Origin: Lineus longissimus
Lineage: Eukaryota > Nemertea > Pilidiophora > Heteronemertea > Lineidae
Assembly: GCF_910592395.1 (NCBI RefSeq)
Contig: NC_088309.1
Coordinates: 8,994,501 to 9,058,500 of the forward strand
Direction of reading: 5' to 3'
Length of the DNA stretch: 64,000 nt
Positions 23,705-37,115 of this stretch are shown here, one piece after another. A program made the translations under genes and the position numbers. Position 1 is the stretch's first letter. Each line of letters begins with the position of its first letter. The notes beneath the pieces are model-generated. The model was not told where the DNA came from. It saw nothing but the letters and a program-made list of their open reading frames with translations, and searched no databases.

Positions 23705-26472
23705 AATGGAGAAGGAGACAATTGGGTGAAAACCCTCAGATATGAACTAACAAATCACTTCTTGAAACAAATTTGGGGGTGCCAATGGAATTTTGCAACT
23801 TGAGAATTAAATCTGCACGAAATACTTTTTAAATGGCAAACAAATTGTCAGGGAATTTCATGCCTTTTAAAGACATGTTATTTTCTCAATGACAACTGCC
23901 CTCCTTGGCACCGAGTTCACAAAAACACATCATCATGGTGTGTTTGACTCCTAGTGACATGAAAGGAAACCACAGCCCGATAACTCCCACTTCCGATCCA
24001 GTCGCTCTACGCAAACAAGCCAACAATTTTTCAAAACGAAAGGTGCAAACGATTGACAGAACAGCGCTGACAAGGCTCCCAGATTATACAGCAAAACATA
24101 ATTAATGAGTAACTAATGAAGAAAATGGTGTGCAATTTCCTCAGTTAGTGAAGCATTATATTGTGTTGCGTGATACACAACGGGAGATAGTGTGCCTACG
24201 TTCATCAATGAACACATCACCATCCAACCAGAAACCTCTGATTGCCTTCGATTGCTTATCACATTAAAGTTTTTCTCTATGCGACCGTGTAATTGGCTCG
24301 GGTGCTGCACCGTTTTATTTATCACCATCTTGATTCTGTCTATGAGTTTTTTTCATCTGAGCAGATCGATCGGGAATGGGCATTGAACCTGTCTCTCTCC
24401 CACCCATTATAATCAGGCAACAAATTGCCCAGCTGAGGCAAAGAACAGGGAAAAAAACAGTTGATGTGGGAAGTTTGATTTCAACCCCAATAGGTCCAAA
24501 TCACATGGAGGGTGGGTTGGTGTTTTTCTTAATGCACATATTGACCAGATTCGACATCAGGGCCAAGAGCGAGGGGGGGAGCTGTAATGGCAACAGTGGC
24601 AGCCATCTGACACCAAAAGTTTGAACATTGTTTGAACTCAAGTCTATTTACATCCTGGCCCTGTAAAAAGTATAAATATTATCAAACAGTACCATCAACA
24701 AATAAGAACCATTTCCAATTATGGATAAAGCTAGCTCTCAGTCTTAAATTATTCATGGATAAACAGGTAACCATCCTTTTGTGCTAGATGCTCATTTTAT
24801 GAATAATTGAAAGTATAACGATTCAAACCTTAATAGACCTATTTATCCTTAGGATAAAATACGAATTAAACTTGTATCACTAGGAAATTGGTCACAGTCA
24901 TCCCACAGAGCACTAACTTTTACTAAACATTTCATTTGACAAACAAGTTTTATACTTCTCACATTAAAAGTAGTTACCCTGACATTCCTTATTTTGGGTA
25001 ATGAAATCCAATTTCACAATTGGATCACTCGCAATTAAAACCTTTTCTTTGAGCTCATAAAAAGCCGAATGATATATTTCTCATCCTAGTCTTGTTTGAG
25101 CATAAAAAAAACAATTTTTTTGTCAATATCCTTCAGCAATAGCTATTGGATGATAGGTTCAGACCCCACATCAAAGTCGTCATATTCTTATGTAAGCCAC
25201 TTCTGCCAAAAAAACTCAGTTTCCATGGTAACGGATATGATCTGTAGATTAGGGTGACAAGACTTTTGTCAGTGAGTGTGAGAAACAGATGCAGAACCAG
25301 GCGTAGGATACATGCACATCAAGTTGACAGAATTCGCCTTCACAGTATGAACTGGGGATATTTTTATTACACTCGAGTCAATTTTCTGCTGTCCCTTCGT
25401 GAGATAACCTCTTTTCCTCTCCTTCAGCTATCGGTTTAAAGGTTGAAGTGACCAACACACTTCCCGCTAAACCCCTTGGTATAGTTTTTTTACCCATTGA
25501 TAACGAGTTTATTGCTACGATCGTGCGACAATGAAAAAGAAAAGTAAATAGACATTTCACAGATGTTTATCCTGATGCGACTTAAAAATGGACCTTTAAA
25601 AAGTTGCGATAATATACTAGCATGATGACTAAAAAATTGGCTAATACGAAATGATCTGCAGCAAACAGAGAGAACGTCTCCATTCAGCTGTGGATTAAGG
25701 TTTTTCACAGAGATACGAGAGGTTTACACAAAGTAATAATGTTCTTAAGTAACCCGTTTTTTTAGTGAAGAAATAGTCATCACCATGGCAATAGGATGCC
25801 GTCAGAATAAACCAGGTACAAAGTGTACAAGGCGTTAGCACCATCAGCATCTTCCGGTAATAGCCTAATGAAAACGGGTGTTATGAAGAGATAATGGTCG
25901 CCACCAGTGCGCCGGCATCAAGGCATGAATGCCGCCGATGGGGAAACTCATAAATTTGGAAAAACAGGTTCTTATATTGATGTGCTAATGTAAAATATTG
26001 GTACTGGCGAAGTGCATTGAAGCCTGTAAATTTGTAATCTTAAGGTATCATTCGGTGGACAATGATCAATGGAACCTAATGCAGCGTGCACAGAATCCCT
26101 AACCCATTAATTGATCAAATTTCAGCTGGGAAATCACGTTTAGTGAACGGGTTAGGGTGGGAAGTGAGGCGATAGTTTCAGCTGGTGGTAAAAACATTCT
26201 CCCAGGATGCCATTAAAGATTTTCACCAGATTAGTTCATTCATAATGAGACGTAAATAGCCATGACCGGTTAGAGGCCGCCATGTCTCACAATTAGAACC
26301 ATCTATTTGAAACAAATTAAGTCTCCTGAGAGCCAATCAATTACAATCCGTTTTGAATTTGAGCTGAAGACAGATCTTATAGCAACATTTGCAATGACTG
26401 GTTTTTTCACAGCAATTTTGACAAATACACAAAAATATTTAAGAAGGCAAAATCACCAAGAAGTGTACTTAC
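23705..26472. other. Presumed intron downstream of the Cys-repeat exon
   Basis: Short chance ORFs only. If the minus-strand exons form one gene, this lies in the intron between the Cys-repeat exon and the 39-nt microexon, with the piggyBac-like MITE at its distal part. Confidence 0.4.
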
Positions 26473-26775
26473 ATCACTGAGTATGTCCCTGGAATTACTT
26501 CGCAGCGGGCCATTCGTCGTCACAGACACAGGTTCCGGTTCCGGTTCCACAATCGATTTGGCAACTTTGACACGTACAACGTCTTTCTCTATACTACATT
26601 TAGAGTTCTCGTCTTTTATACAATTTTCCTTTTTACAAACCGGTAAACAGTTTTCTTTCCGGATGCCCGGACTACAGTATTCTTTCCGAGAACCTAGAGT
26701 ACAGTTTTCTTTCCGAGAAACCGGCAAACAGTTTTCCTTTTTACATCCCGGAGGCGGAGTAAACCCTGAGTGATT
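26473..26775 (-). CDS. Internal exon encoding five tandem 9-residue Cys repeats (gene unknown)
   Basis: On the minus strand the acceptor is ATTTCCTGTTTTCCAG and the donor GAT|GTAAGTACAC, both strong, enclosing 101 codons in phase 0 at both ends. Residues 1-10 are NHSGFTPPPG. Residues 11-55 are five head-to-tail nonapeptides with pattern x-[KR]-K-E-[NY]-C-x-x-x, for example CKKENCLPV and SRKENCTLG. Next come KCSIEKDVVRVKVAKSIV, an EPEPEP run and a Ser/Arg tail ending DILSD. The repeats are also a 27-bp DNA minisatellite (26611-26745). Cys in every unit could allow metal binding or disulphides, but nothing shows which. The symmetric phase 0 means the exon can be skipped without a frameshift. 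It could be an expanded intronic minisatellite that happens to be open; the paired splice sites argue against that. Confidence 0.55.
26611..26745 (-). repeat. Coding minisatellite, 5 x 27 bp
   Basis: Five 27-bp units run back to back inside the Cys-repeat exon. Every unit keeps the codons for K-E-[N/Y]-C (core on the plus strand: ACAGTTTTCTTTCC). Unit length is a multiple of three, so gain or loss of units keeps the frame. Units differ mainly in the last three codons. Confidence 0.75.
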
Positions 26776-28189
26776 CTGGAAAACAGGAAATAAGAAGAAG
26801 GGCTTTAAAAAGGTGAAATATACAGCAAAGTCAATTAACTGTTGTGTGATGTAAATCCAAAAAATACTCCTGTGCCACAAAAGGATAAAGGTTCCCCCAG
26901 GCTGTTGAATGAAACATCAACAAAGAAGCTTAGAAACAACAACCTGAAAACAACGAAGAACATTTTCATTACAAAGAAATTTTTAATTTCCTCATTTACC
27001 TGTTTAAAAGGAGCATTTCTTTTTTGATAGGAGTGAAAGCTTATCAAAATCACTTATACAGGAGCACCAGAATATCAAACCGTGTAACAAGTTGTTGAAC
27101 AAATTCTGAAAGTCCAATGCTCCTAGCCGAGATTACTAGAATACATATACGTGTCACCATTGAAAGAATACGCGTAACAATCGATGAAAAAATGCCAATT
27201 AATGTAATAATGCATACAAATTTGCCATTGTCCATCAAAAAAGTTTAAGTGGGCAAAAAAGCCACCAACTGAATGGACAATTGATGCAATATGAAAAACT
27301 CACAATTGTGAGGTATCAATCGATCATTTTATTATTATATGATGTACTTTAGTTGTGGTAAGAATGTGGTACATTCGTATGAGATGGCTTTGATGATAAA
27401 TATATGATGAAATGAGACTTGGGTATATTATTATATATATGTTAAATTAAAACCCAGATTTGGTTGAAAATTAAGAAATCTTAGAATGGTAAACTCCATT
27501 TCAGCACCCGCACAAAAACCTTAGCAAGGCAGGGAGATTCACGGGATAACGTTTTTTTTTGGCGATATCAGGATTTGCCACATGTCTTTGACGATTGACT
27601 GACAAATAATATAACATGTGTTATTTACAAAACAGATACAATTTCCAAAATTACTTGTTTACAAAATAACGATCATCACAAAAGCATTTGTCGATTCTAT
27701 TTTAGAATTCTAGAAAAATTTATTCGCTTTTAAACTCTTCCACCTATCAACCTTTTTAAACACCAAACAACTGATACAATTATATCCCATTTTAGTATTG
27801 ATTACAAATTGAACAGTGAGGCTTGTTTTCAACCTTTTGTGATCAAAGAGAATTCATTATAAAAACTAGAACTATGAATTTGCTTGGCAGCAAATTGAAT
27901 GGTCCCCACTAATTAGGGTTGAGGGAGGTGTGAAGATGTACAATAGAAGTTGTGAGGTAGGGAGGCACCTGGGTAGAAGAGCAAAGAAGGTAGTTGCTTT
28001 GTGGGATTAAATCAAGTACTTCAGTATTTTGGAGTTGTCCATAGGACAAGTATAATTCCTCCAAGATAGGACTAACATAGTAGCAGCATCTGGTTTTCCA
28101 CAGAATTGGCTAGTGGTGGTGGTTTTCATGGCAGGCACAGCTGCTTTGGTCCATTTAGGAATAATTGAGTTGTCATTTGAAAAGGTATG

Positions 28190-28376
28190 CCGTGTCATGA
28201 AAATTGAAGATACCGTCAACCTTGCCAAAGTTGAACTTGCATATGCCGAGATCTGATTAAGTTGAAGCAAATTTCATGCTTTTCTTTTGAATAATCATCA
28301 CCTAAGTAGACTTTGTGTAAGTCGAAGAAAAATCTATGGTCCCAAAAGGTTCCACTAAGGTGAGGTCTACTGTACT
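28190..28376. mobile_element. Possible Tigger-like terminal fragment
   Basis: The right end in reverse complement reads TACAGTAGACCTCACCTTAG then GTGGAACC, followed inward by TTCGACTTACAC and AACTTAATCAGATC. These are phrases typical of pogo/Tigger elements (ACAGTAGACCTCG..., TTCGACTTA). A second terminal repeat was not found. A weak 87-codon minus-strand frame overlaps, but I see no transposase motif in it. Confidence 0.35.
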
Positions 28377-30121
28377 ACGTTTTTTTTTGAGATGACAATT
28401 CAATTAAATCCTTTTTTATAGACAGGCAAATTTGATAGCCCCCACGGGCCCACACAGTACACGTATGGAGGATTGAAGTCTATTCCGTTTCGCGGATGAT
28501 CTATTTCCGGACAAACACGCTCGCGCTTTCTCAAAATCACACGCTCGGTAACATTTAAACAGCACCCTACCCCTTTTCAGATGGGCAGGATGGATCATCG
28601 ATAAGCATTAAAGGCTATTCCTTTATTTTATTCCTTCATTCAACCATGTCAACCGTCGTTCTTTGCTCAAAATACTCGACAGCTCGCTACTTCGGCAAAG
28701 AGATACCGCCGCCATGATGCATGAGGATATGACGTCACCATTACGGGGCGGAGCTTATGCTAATATACGTGTGATTGACAGAATTGTGCCGGAGATTTGA
28801 AAGCAAATCAGAAAAATCGGCGCATAAAAATTAACGCTTCAAAGTCATCAAAATTATCCAAATTTCGAAAAGTCTTTGGTGACGTTGAATGGTTGGGGTT
28901 ATGTTTGGTGGTATACGGAAGAAAGATTTTTGGTTTATTTAGGTGTTTTAGAGAACACTCACAATAATGTTTGTGGGTGAACAGATAGATAGATAGAAGA
29001 ATGTAGAACTTCCAGCAATCTCAATATGGTCCCCAGACTGTTGGTCTGGGGCCCATAACTACAGAAAAATTTCCTGCCTATACATTTGGTTTAAAATACC
29101 ATTTTCAAATTTAATGAGCTAACATGGAGTTCCTTTAAAAATATATACTTATTTATCCAAGTTTAACAACTCCTTGATTTTTTAACTAGATTGACTAGGA
29201 AACCACACCCAGAAGAATTTCAGGTCAAAAAGAGCATCAAATATTTGCAATAAATTTCGGTTCACAATAATCATAGTTTGCTAACTCCCACCATCATTAT
29301 CAGCGAACAAAGATAATCAGAAAAAATAATCCAAACATCGAAACAACATCTCAATTGGTATTCCAACATCGTGTTTAATATAACACATGAATAAAATATT
29401 ATATAAGTAGCGTGCCAGGGCCTGATTTGTTCACTAAATACGAAAGAATACTTGCATCAGAAAAGTGTCAATATAATCCTTTGATAAAGGTTGATTGGCG
29501 CATCAATTATGGATCGATCCCTTTACCAATCAATACATGTATACATGTATATGATTTAATGATTCAATTTTGCTGGAGTGAAAATTAAGTGGGAGACCCT
29601 TGGGGAAAATCAACATTATGATAGCTGTGCAACCAATAAGCCCTTTAGCATTATAAATTAGTGATATTTAAATTAAGCCTATATGTTCCAGGGGCTGACT
29701 TTATTTGGACTGATCTGATAAATTGTCAAAATTGCAAGAAATAGAACCTCTTAATAATGATAATAATGTCCAAGTCTTAAATAGCACTAAATTAAGCTAC
29801 TGGCCAGCTCTAAGCGCTTCTGAAGTGTCCTTCGAAAATAACGTCTATAAATTTGACACAAAGCTGTTCTTGTCCAAAACATAAGAATTAGGGAGGGTAT
29901 TAGAATGATATGATCACTTGATTCTTCAAGGTCTCATATCTATGCACACAGCTGAGCAGGTTTAAAGTCTCGCTTAAGGCAGTTTTTGACGAAAGCCACA
30001 GACCATGCAATACATCTTCTGATCTAATTTTTCCAATAATTTTGGGAAGAAATACTGTTGAAACCTCAATAGTTGTCTCGTTTTACTTCGCAAAGAACAC
30101 AAGTATGGATTTTAAACTTAC

Positions 30122-30202
30122 TCTTTGAAGAATCTTAATGTTCCTTAACCCGATTTCGATACGGATCGGCAAAACCTGACCTTGAACTTCACAAACAAAC
30201 CT
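30122..30202 (-). CDS. Candidate exon, 81 or 54 nt, unknown protein
   Basis: Minus-strand donor CAAAGA|GTAAGTTT follows an open frame reading VLPIRIEIGLRNIKILQR. Two acceptors are possible: TTGGAG at 30203, giving 27 codons starting RFVCEVQGQ, or GGTCAG at 30176, giving 18 codons. Both keep phase 0 at both ends. The stretch is richer in CpG than its surroundings. Neither acceptor has a good pyrimidine tract, which is the main weakness. The alternating hydrophobic pattern would suit a beta strand. The frame is closed by a TGA just upstream of the first acceptor. Confidence 0.22.
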
Positions 30203-33200
30203 CTCCAAGGATTCAAGTCAACAGGAGATCAGATTTAACCAAGAGTAGGAAATTTGTGGTAACGTTTCTTTTTATATCTTAATGCCGGCTTTGTTTTTGT
30301 TGTCAAGTTTTAATACGATCACATTGAAAAAGAAAATCTCTAGTTTGATTGAAGTCGGTTTTTCTGATTCCCTAGAAATTAATAAGCTGTTTTATTAATG
30401 TATCTTAGGAGAAATCGGATGCCGTTTTTCATTTGATGGGGATTTTTAAAATAGATATATAGAGTAGCAAGTTATTGCCTGGGTTCAAGCATGAAGCCTT
30501 AAATTAAAGTGCCCTGCAAACGAGAGATTTTCGTTGCAGCGACCTACAATGACAATCACCCAACAAAATTCTCTTGTGGTGCATGACATCGACTGACCTC
30601 AAGCAGAATGGGTTAATATAATATATCAGACAATATGACTCCCTGTAGGGATCACATCTTGATGTTAGGTTCATAACAGGGTGTTGACAAAGAGTTATTA
30701 GAAGCGATGAATTACGCCCAAATGATGAGCTCGACCAATATATAGACCATATAGAGGCCAATTTCAGGTGGAGCAAAACGATAGAAGAAATGGCATGCCA
30801 ATCTCGTTAATAGTGCACCACAAGGCTGTTATCCCTAAAGTCTTCTCATGTAAATAACATTAATTAGCTTAAATGTTTCCATCCAACAACTAAAAGATCA
30901 TAAGCGCCACCAGCGATCCATTTCCTAGGCAATAGTTCGCTTAACTAATTGTTTCTTCTGTTTGCACGGGCCTAAGGAGTCAATGTCACAATAGCTCATA
31001 TCCTCGTTGATTCTCGCTAACTCAATCCATGCAGGACAACTCATCCATCAAATCGAGAACCAGTGCAATTAACGGGATAAAATCAAATTTCATTTAGTGA
31101 GGAGTCCAGTGTGAGCTATTCTTTGTCTAATAGTGACGGCTAACGGCTTAACATGCTGCCGCTCCTGGGAATCGGACAAAAGTTGTTATGGTTACAGTGG
31201 CCACTGGGGTTGACAAATCGACAAGACAAAATGTGCTTATCCGAATGATAAATTGTAACAGCTCCCTAGGGGTGAGGTATGCAATTACAATCATGACAGG
31301 ATTAATGAACAATTAAGTATCTTTCTTATTCAAGGCAATTCCTGGAGCTTTTACTCAATTAAGACATAATGCCATCAGACAATGGGTAAATGTGTAACCT
31401 GGGGCGAGTAACCAGAGCAAATATTTGGTTCAATTGAGCGTGATAACTCCTGGTTGCAGGTGAAATGGGTTTGATCCTTTAACCCTTCATCAGCCACCAG
31501 TAACTTGGACATGTAATCACGGTCGCTGCCATCATACTGTCAACGCCAAAACAGTTAAGCTCAGATAAACAGGTTTTGAAGATCACCTCAGGTGTAGGAC
31601 ACTGTTAAGTTCTGATGACAAATATGTCATTTTATGCAACGCATATGTGACAAATAGCATCAGAGTCATAAGCCATAGATGGCAAAAAGTTTGTGTGGCG
31701 TCAAAGAGATGAGTCAGACAACTTATTATAACTGCAATTCTACATTGTTTTCAACCAAATCCAACCATATTTCAAATAGACTATTAAGTAAACAAAAAGA
31801 TGCCTAATGTTTAAATTACTGGAGGTGTAGTATGACAACAAATAAGATAGAAGTCATGATAATGACATAGGCATTATTACTTCTCAAAACTATTGTCTGT
31901 GATGTCGTGGTGATTCCTAACAAAAAGATGTTCTGGAAATGTTGTTGACTCTCAGCAGCTAATTTGGTTACTTAATGTTTTCATTTGAGCAACACCACAA
32001 ATTGGTATCAACGGGCTAAATGTCAGGTGACTTGCTCGCTGATATTGTGTTACAAATGAAAGATGTTGCATTACAAATGAAAGAATATTGTTTTTAATGC
32101 AATGAAAGTTGTTACGCTCATTGCGGGGAGGGCGTTTGATAAAAGATAACAGATTTTGTGCTTTTAGGCTGTTGTGTACAGTACATGCAGTCAAGAAGCC
32201 AATATTGCAACGGTTTGTGTTTTACATATTTGATACTCTGGTGAGTCTTTCTAATTGACCCCAAAACTCAGAAAATACCTCATCAGTACCAGTGAAGTAC
32301 ACTATTTAAGGTAAAATATGGGAGATGACCGAATCATGTCTTTGAATTGATCCCTCAATTCCGTACCCTCAATTCGTGGATTATATCGAAATTGACCCAT
32401 TTATGAAAACGTTTACAACTTAATTTACGATACGTACTATGCATTACAGATACAATGATAAAGGCTTCCATTGGTTAAAATATTGAATAAAAGTAAATAC
32501 TCAACTGAGAAAGGTAAAATGATGAAAGTGAAAGTGTAAATGAAATGAAGATTCACACAAAGAACGATATTATTTTTTCACACCGCCCTTAACAGCTCCA
32601 TAAAGCCTCGGAAATGATTACAAATCGAGGTAATTCATGCCGCTATCACCGCAGCTTACCTGTGACCGTCAGCAAAGTATCTTGAAATGGAAAATCAATC
32701 TGAATACAAATCTAATATTTCTGATAGATGCAATGTGATTAAGACTTCAAAGCCATATCTCATAATGGCACGCCGCAGCCATTTCGGAGCAGACTTTTTC
32801 CGCGATGCGACTAAACGCATGATTATGGTTTCCATTTGAGAGCTTTAACCATCCTCGCAGGCAAGACAGTAAAGTAGGGTTTTTCTCAAGTAATTTTCAG
32901 ATTAAATTTACAGATCCACGCTTTTTAGCAAATAACATTAGAATCAACGCCTGGATTCTTCAAGATGATAATTTCTGTCTTCAAAGTAACTCACAAATAC
33001 AATCGTTTACTTTTCTGATAGACTTTCCTAATCCAGTTTTCAAATTTGACAAAATCCATTTACCAGTATAGTGGGAATCAAAGGCTTCGCTCTAATCTAT
33101 TTTCCAAATGATGACACCGCGAGACAAGAACAGACCATTGGGATACAATTTATCAAATCCCTATGGCATCAATTACGCTATGATATGCAATCTACGCGCT

Positions 33201-36200
33201 TCAAACAAAAAAATGCGATATTAAATTTTTCAGCTCAAATGAACCATGCTCAGAATAATTTTTCAGATATTGAAAAGTAGGGTTTTTTTGGGTGAATCTA
33301 CCGGAAATCATTCTGTCTGTACGTTCTTTGAAGAAAGAACATTTCATACGCTACACCCTTTTTACAAGTAATAAGAAGAATTTATTCTTGGTAATACTGT
33401 CAACTCGGCCAGAAATCTCAATGAGTGTAAATGTCATGGAATACCTGTGGTGGTGCTGCCAAGCGAAAACATGCAACCTCTCCTATACCTCACAATATGC
33501 CAGATAGATGACTTCCAGGAGACCGTGAGTGGGAAACAAGTCTACACCATGCATTAAATGCAGTCAAGATTCAAAGAGTCTGTGAACTCTGGTTACGTTC
33601 CAACACCCCGCAGTCAGGAAACCGATTCCCAATCGGCAGCCGGTGATCATTGTGTGCCATCTCAATAGGAATAACGAACCATATCAGCACGATACACAGT
33701 TAACAAAAAGATGATATAATGACCAACGATTAGTAATTACCACCGTTGAGGCAAAAGCGGCCATTACAGATTTTGCGGCCATTTTCTTCCCATGATGCAA
33801 ATTGTATGTTTTCATCGGCGACCATAATGATGATAGTGCTCAGGGGTATCATCAGGGGCCGCCATTTTCGGAGGTCTCTGCGTGGCTTGTCATTATCTTC
33901 ATTATGCTCCAAATTATGCCCTCTGGAGGTGGAAATTGGGCCATAGGAGAATCGCTGGAGTTCATTATTAAAATCATATTGATTTGATCACAGATGCTGG
34001 TTTACAATAAACCAAATGGACTGGCCTTTAACTGTGTTTCATGCGCCTTAGGGAAGTCTTCTGATATTTCATCCTACACTATCCCTCCGGCCATCTGATA
34101 AGCACCAAACTCGCGGTAACACTTGGAAATAGTCAACACATACGAACATGCTGCGATTGATATATTCCCATACAATTTGAGATAATAACTGCTCTCATAA
34201 CTAACTGCCACTCAGCCCATTATATCCTTTTGATTTTTATTTGGTCACACGTCATTAACAGGTATGACCAGTTACAAATGAAATCAACAGACTGCATGAT
34301 ATATCACTTATACCATAAACTGATACAACCAACAGCGGTCACAATCCGGAAGTTCAACCATTTCCCAAACACAAAAACCATCTCTACTTATCCCAATTCC
34401 TAAGACATACAAGAGCCAACAAATACACTGGTAAAAAGTTAATTCCTTCCCAATAATCTCGCGACATAAAAACCATGAGATGAGGGGAATTCGTGGTGGA
34501 CTGCATGGTTCAGATCTATCAAGATCAGAGCTTCCATGCCAGGAATTCCCCGAGGTGATACAGAGGCTTAAATAAAGTCATCATTTGCAGAGATCAAATG
34601 ACTAATACCCACCACGGGCTAGGCTGCTTTTACACCGATAATGACAACATCATTGTATGTCTTCGGAGACGCATCCCGGGGATTAATGGATCGCCAACCG
34701 CTATTTGGGCAAACATCATATCATGATATTGGCGAACGCAGCCATGATCATCAAAACATTAACTCATCACTTTCTTCTACTGATACGGTAATGTCAGCAT
34801 TTTTGGCTGGTTGGAAATTTTTGCTGATGTCACCTATCATGATATCGACATCGCCCTCTGCATCAGAGATAACAGCTGTAATCCTGGTTTAACATTGCAA
34901 CTAAAATCTTTCTGTTGCCTGCACCTATTTTCATGATCTACTGCTGTTATCAACCCAAATCCTAATTAAATAGTAATTTTTCTCTGCTTTCTAGGATTGT
35001 TTAGATTTCATGTGATTCTTTGTAGCGCAACATAAGACACTATTTGGTCCTCATTTGTAACAATATCAGGCAAGAAACCCAAACAGAATCATGCCTTTTC
35101 TACACTTTTTCACCCAGGCACTGAACACATTTTCTAAAAGCGACTTAGTTCCGTAGCCTCAGAGCAACCCCATGGGATACAAGATAATTGCTTTCTACAG
35201 TGTTAAGAAAAAACCCACTATACACAAAACGCACATCCCCAAAGCGTTATCTTTATAGTTCCAACATACGCATTTGAAAACAGCCATCAAATAAAAACAT
35301 TTTCCTGTCACCTCCTTCCATTTTGTTGTCACGTCTCACAAAGGTGCAAATTTTTTTCACCTAGAGGCAGAAAAAATGCATCTTTTTGACCCCATTACTG
35401 CCAGGTGGTTCTCCTGCAGGATAAAAAACATAAATGGGAACACAAAAACCCTTGCTTCAGGCGGAGAAATCCTGTCTGCAGGCAAATACAGAGGTATGAC
35501 AACGACAATTCGTAAAATGACACCAAAATGATTATTTACAGATTTTTCCTTTTTTCCACTATTTCTGTTGTTGCAAAAGTTTTTCTTGACACCATGTCAG
35601 GAATCACGCAGCAGAGCAGGTGCGGTGTCAAATGCATGGCAAAGGCAAGAGTCAGTCAGTGCTCCCCTTTAGAGGCCTCCAACAACATCACAGATAATAC
35701 AGCTAATTTCTACTAATGGCTCAAAATTATATGGTGTGATAATGCGCAAGTGAAATATTATCTTCTGGCCGTTCAACAAGCCACAATCACAGCCGACAAT
35801 AATGGCTGACATTTCAGTTGCCGCCCTTTTTTCTGAGCGTTTGCAATTGTTGCTTGAGGTGAAATTGGCAAAAAGATCAAGTAATTTATCCTTAAAGGCG
35901 CAATTAGAGACCTGATGTGACCAGCTTTATTGAAATTGTGAAAATAATTCATTCTGATCTGATATTAGCGAATTTGCAAAATTATCTCGCAAACATACAT
36001 GTACTTTTAAAATTATCCACCACAAGAACCTATGACAATCTCAGAATGCAAAAATTTGCACTAAAACCACCATATCATTGAACAAAGTCTTGGAAATTTT
36101 CAAACAACTGCTTCACCTTCTGCATGACCGAGCAGAACATTGGTGGAAAACAAGACAAAAGGTTTAATTGAGAGAGAACAGGTATAATTATCGGGTCCAT

Positions 36201-36540
36201 TGGACCAGTCAATTAAGACAGAAGCACATTTCATTAGACAACAAATGCGATTTGCCTAAACTAATTGGTTAAACTTTCTAATGTCTCGTTTTAACCCTTT
36301 CGTTACTGTTGACATATAGAGTGGTACATATAAACTCCAAAGCATGACCATGTGGCCATGCCTCGCCTCATATCAAGACCATTTGATTTGAAACCACAGG
36401 AGATGAAAGGGAATTAAACTCAACATGCAGTGAATGCATTTTCGAATGCCTTATTAGTTCTATGTCTCAAAGGTGGTGTGGCGAGGGAACTTAATTTTGA
36501 CCAGTGTTGTGTAAAGCAGCAGGTGTTCATTGGTCAGAAG
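30203..36540. other. Presumed long intron, no confirmed gene
   Basis: Six kilobases with only short frames. Composition is even and TAAT-containing around 32560-32870 and 35740-36010, so conserved non-coding elements are possible. TTAACCCTTT phrases at 31479, 36292 and (outside this span) 18208 resemble piggyBac-type left ends without a matching right end. Confidence 0.4.
32660..32699 (-). CDS. Candidate 40-nt exon (IDFPFQDTLLTVT)
   Basis: Minus-strand acceptor TTAGATTTGTATTCAG, 40 nt, then donor CACAG|GTAAGC, which is close to consensus. The only frame long enough reads IDFPFQDTLLTVT plus one base, so the phase would be 0 in and 1 out, unlike the other minus-strand exons. A nearer acceptor (CCATTTCAAG) would leave 21 nt. 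It lies in a compositionally even block with few poly-A/T runs. The evidence is the splice signals only. Confidence 0.2.
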
Positions 36541-36544
36541 CAAC

Positions 36545-36750
36545 ACCCCCAAGCTAACAGTTTGACAACAGTAGGTCTGAGAAAGTTTACAACCATTCCA
36601 AATGCACACCATGTGTGCAACGAGCAACATTACTTGTGACCAGAACAGTATGTTAGCTGTGTAAATGATATCCTGAACACACCCACAGCCCACTGTTTGA
36701 CAACACAGTTAGGTACCATGAAGTTCATTAACCATCCCTAATGGACACCT
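36545..36750. repeat. Diverged direct repeat, offset about 132 bp
   Basis: ACAGTTTGACAACAGTAGGT ... CCATTCCAAATGCACACC is followed by ACTGTTTGACAACACAGTTAGGT ... CCATCCCTAATGGACACC with the same order. Possibly an old tandem duplication of an unknown repeat. Confidence 0.45.
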
Positions 36751-37035
36751 TAATCAAATCGAATCAGGAAGCAGATAATTGTATTGAACGGCTAACAAAG
36801 ACATGATCGTGGATCACACGAGATGCGCTGACAACAATGGCCGCCGACTGATGTCCATCCGCATCATTACCTCAATGGTTTTTACAGACGTGGAGTATAG
36901 GTAATTTGGTGTAATAGCGTGGTTGGTTTTGCTGATGGTCTCTGCTTTGTTATTAGTGATTCATACCATTAAGAAGTGACTTTGATGAAAGATAATGGTT
37001 TCCCCTGAACTCTAGGGCAGGAGTGGCACGTCATC

Positions 37036-37115
37036 ATGGCTACTCATACTCGACTTACTCGACTTCTGTTTAAAGGATTCACTAGGGTAGAAATGTCTCT
37101 ACTGGATTATTTCAG
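37036..37115 (+). CDS. Candidate plus-strand first coding exon
   Basis: An ATG in good context (ATCATGG) opens MATHTRLTRLLFKGFTRVEM and continues LLDYF to the donor TTTCAG|GTGAGTG, 26 codons plus two bases. The same junction also resembles an acceptor (GGATTATTTCAG), which weakens the call. No promoter is recognisable and the peptide is unknown to me. Confidence 0.15.

Noticed and set aside
28007-28270. 87-codon minus-strand ORF as a Tigger transposase remnant
   Set aside because: No DDE or CENP-B-like motif could be seen; only the nearby terminal sequence resembles Tigger.
36292-36417. TTAACCCTTTC ... GAAAGGGAATTAA as a second piggyBac-like MITE
   Set aside because: Two extra bases separate GGG from TTAA and the inner arms do not match well.
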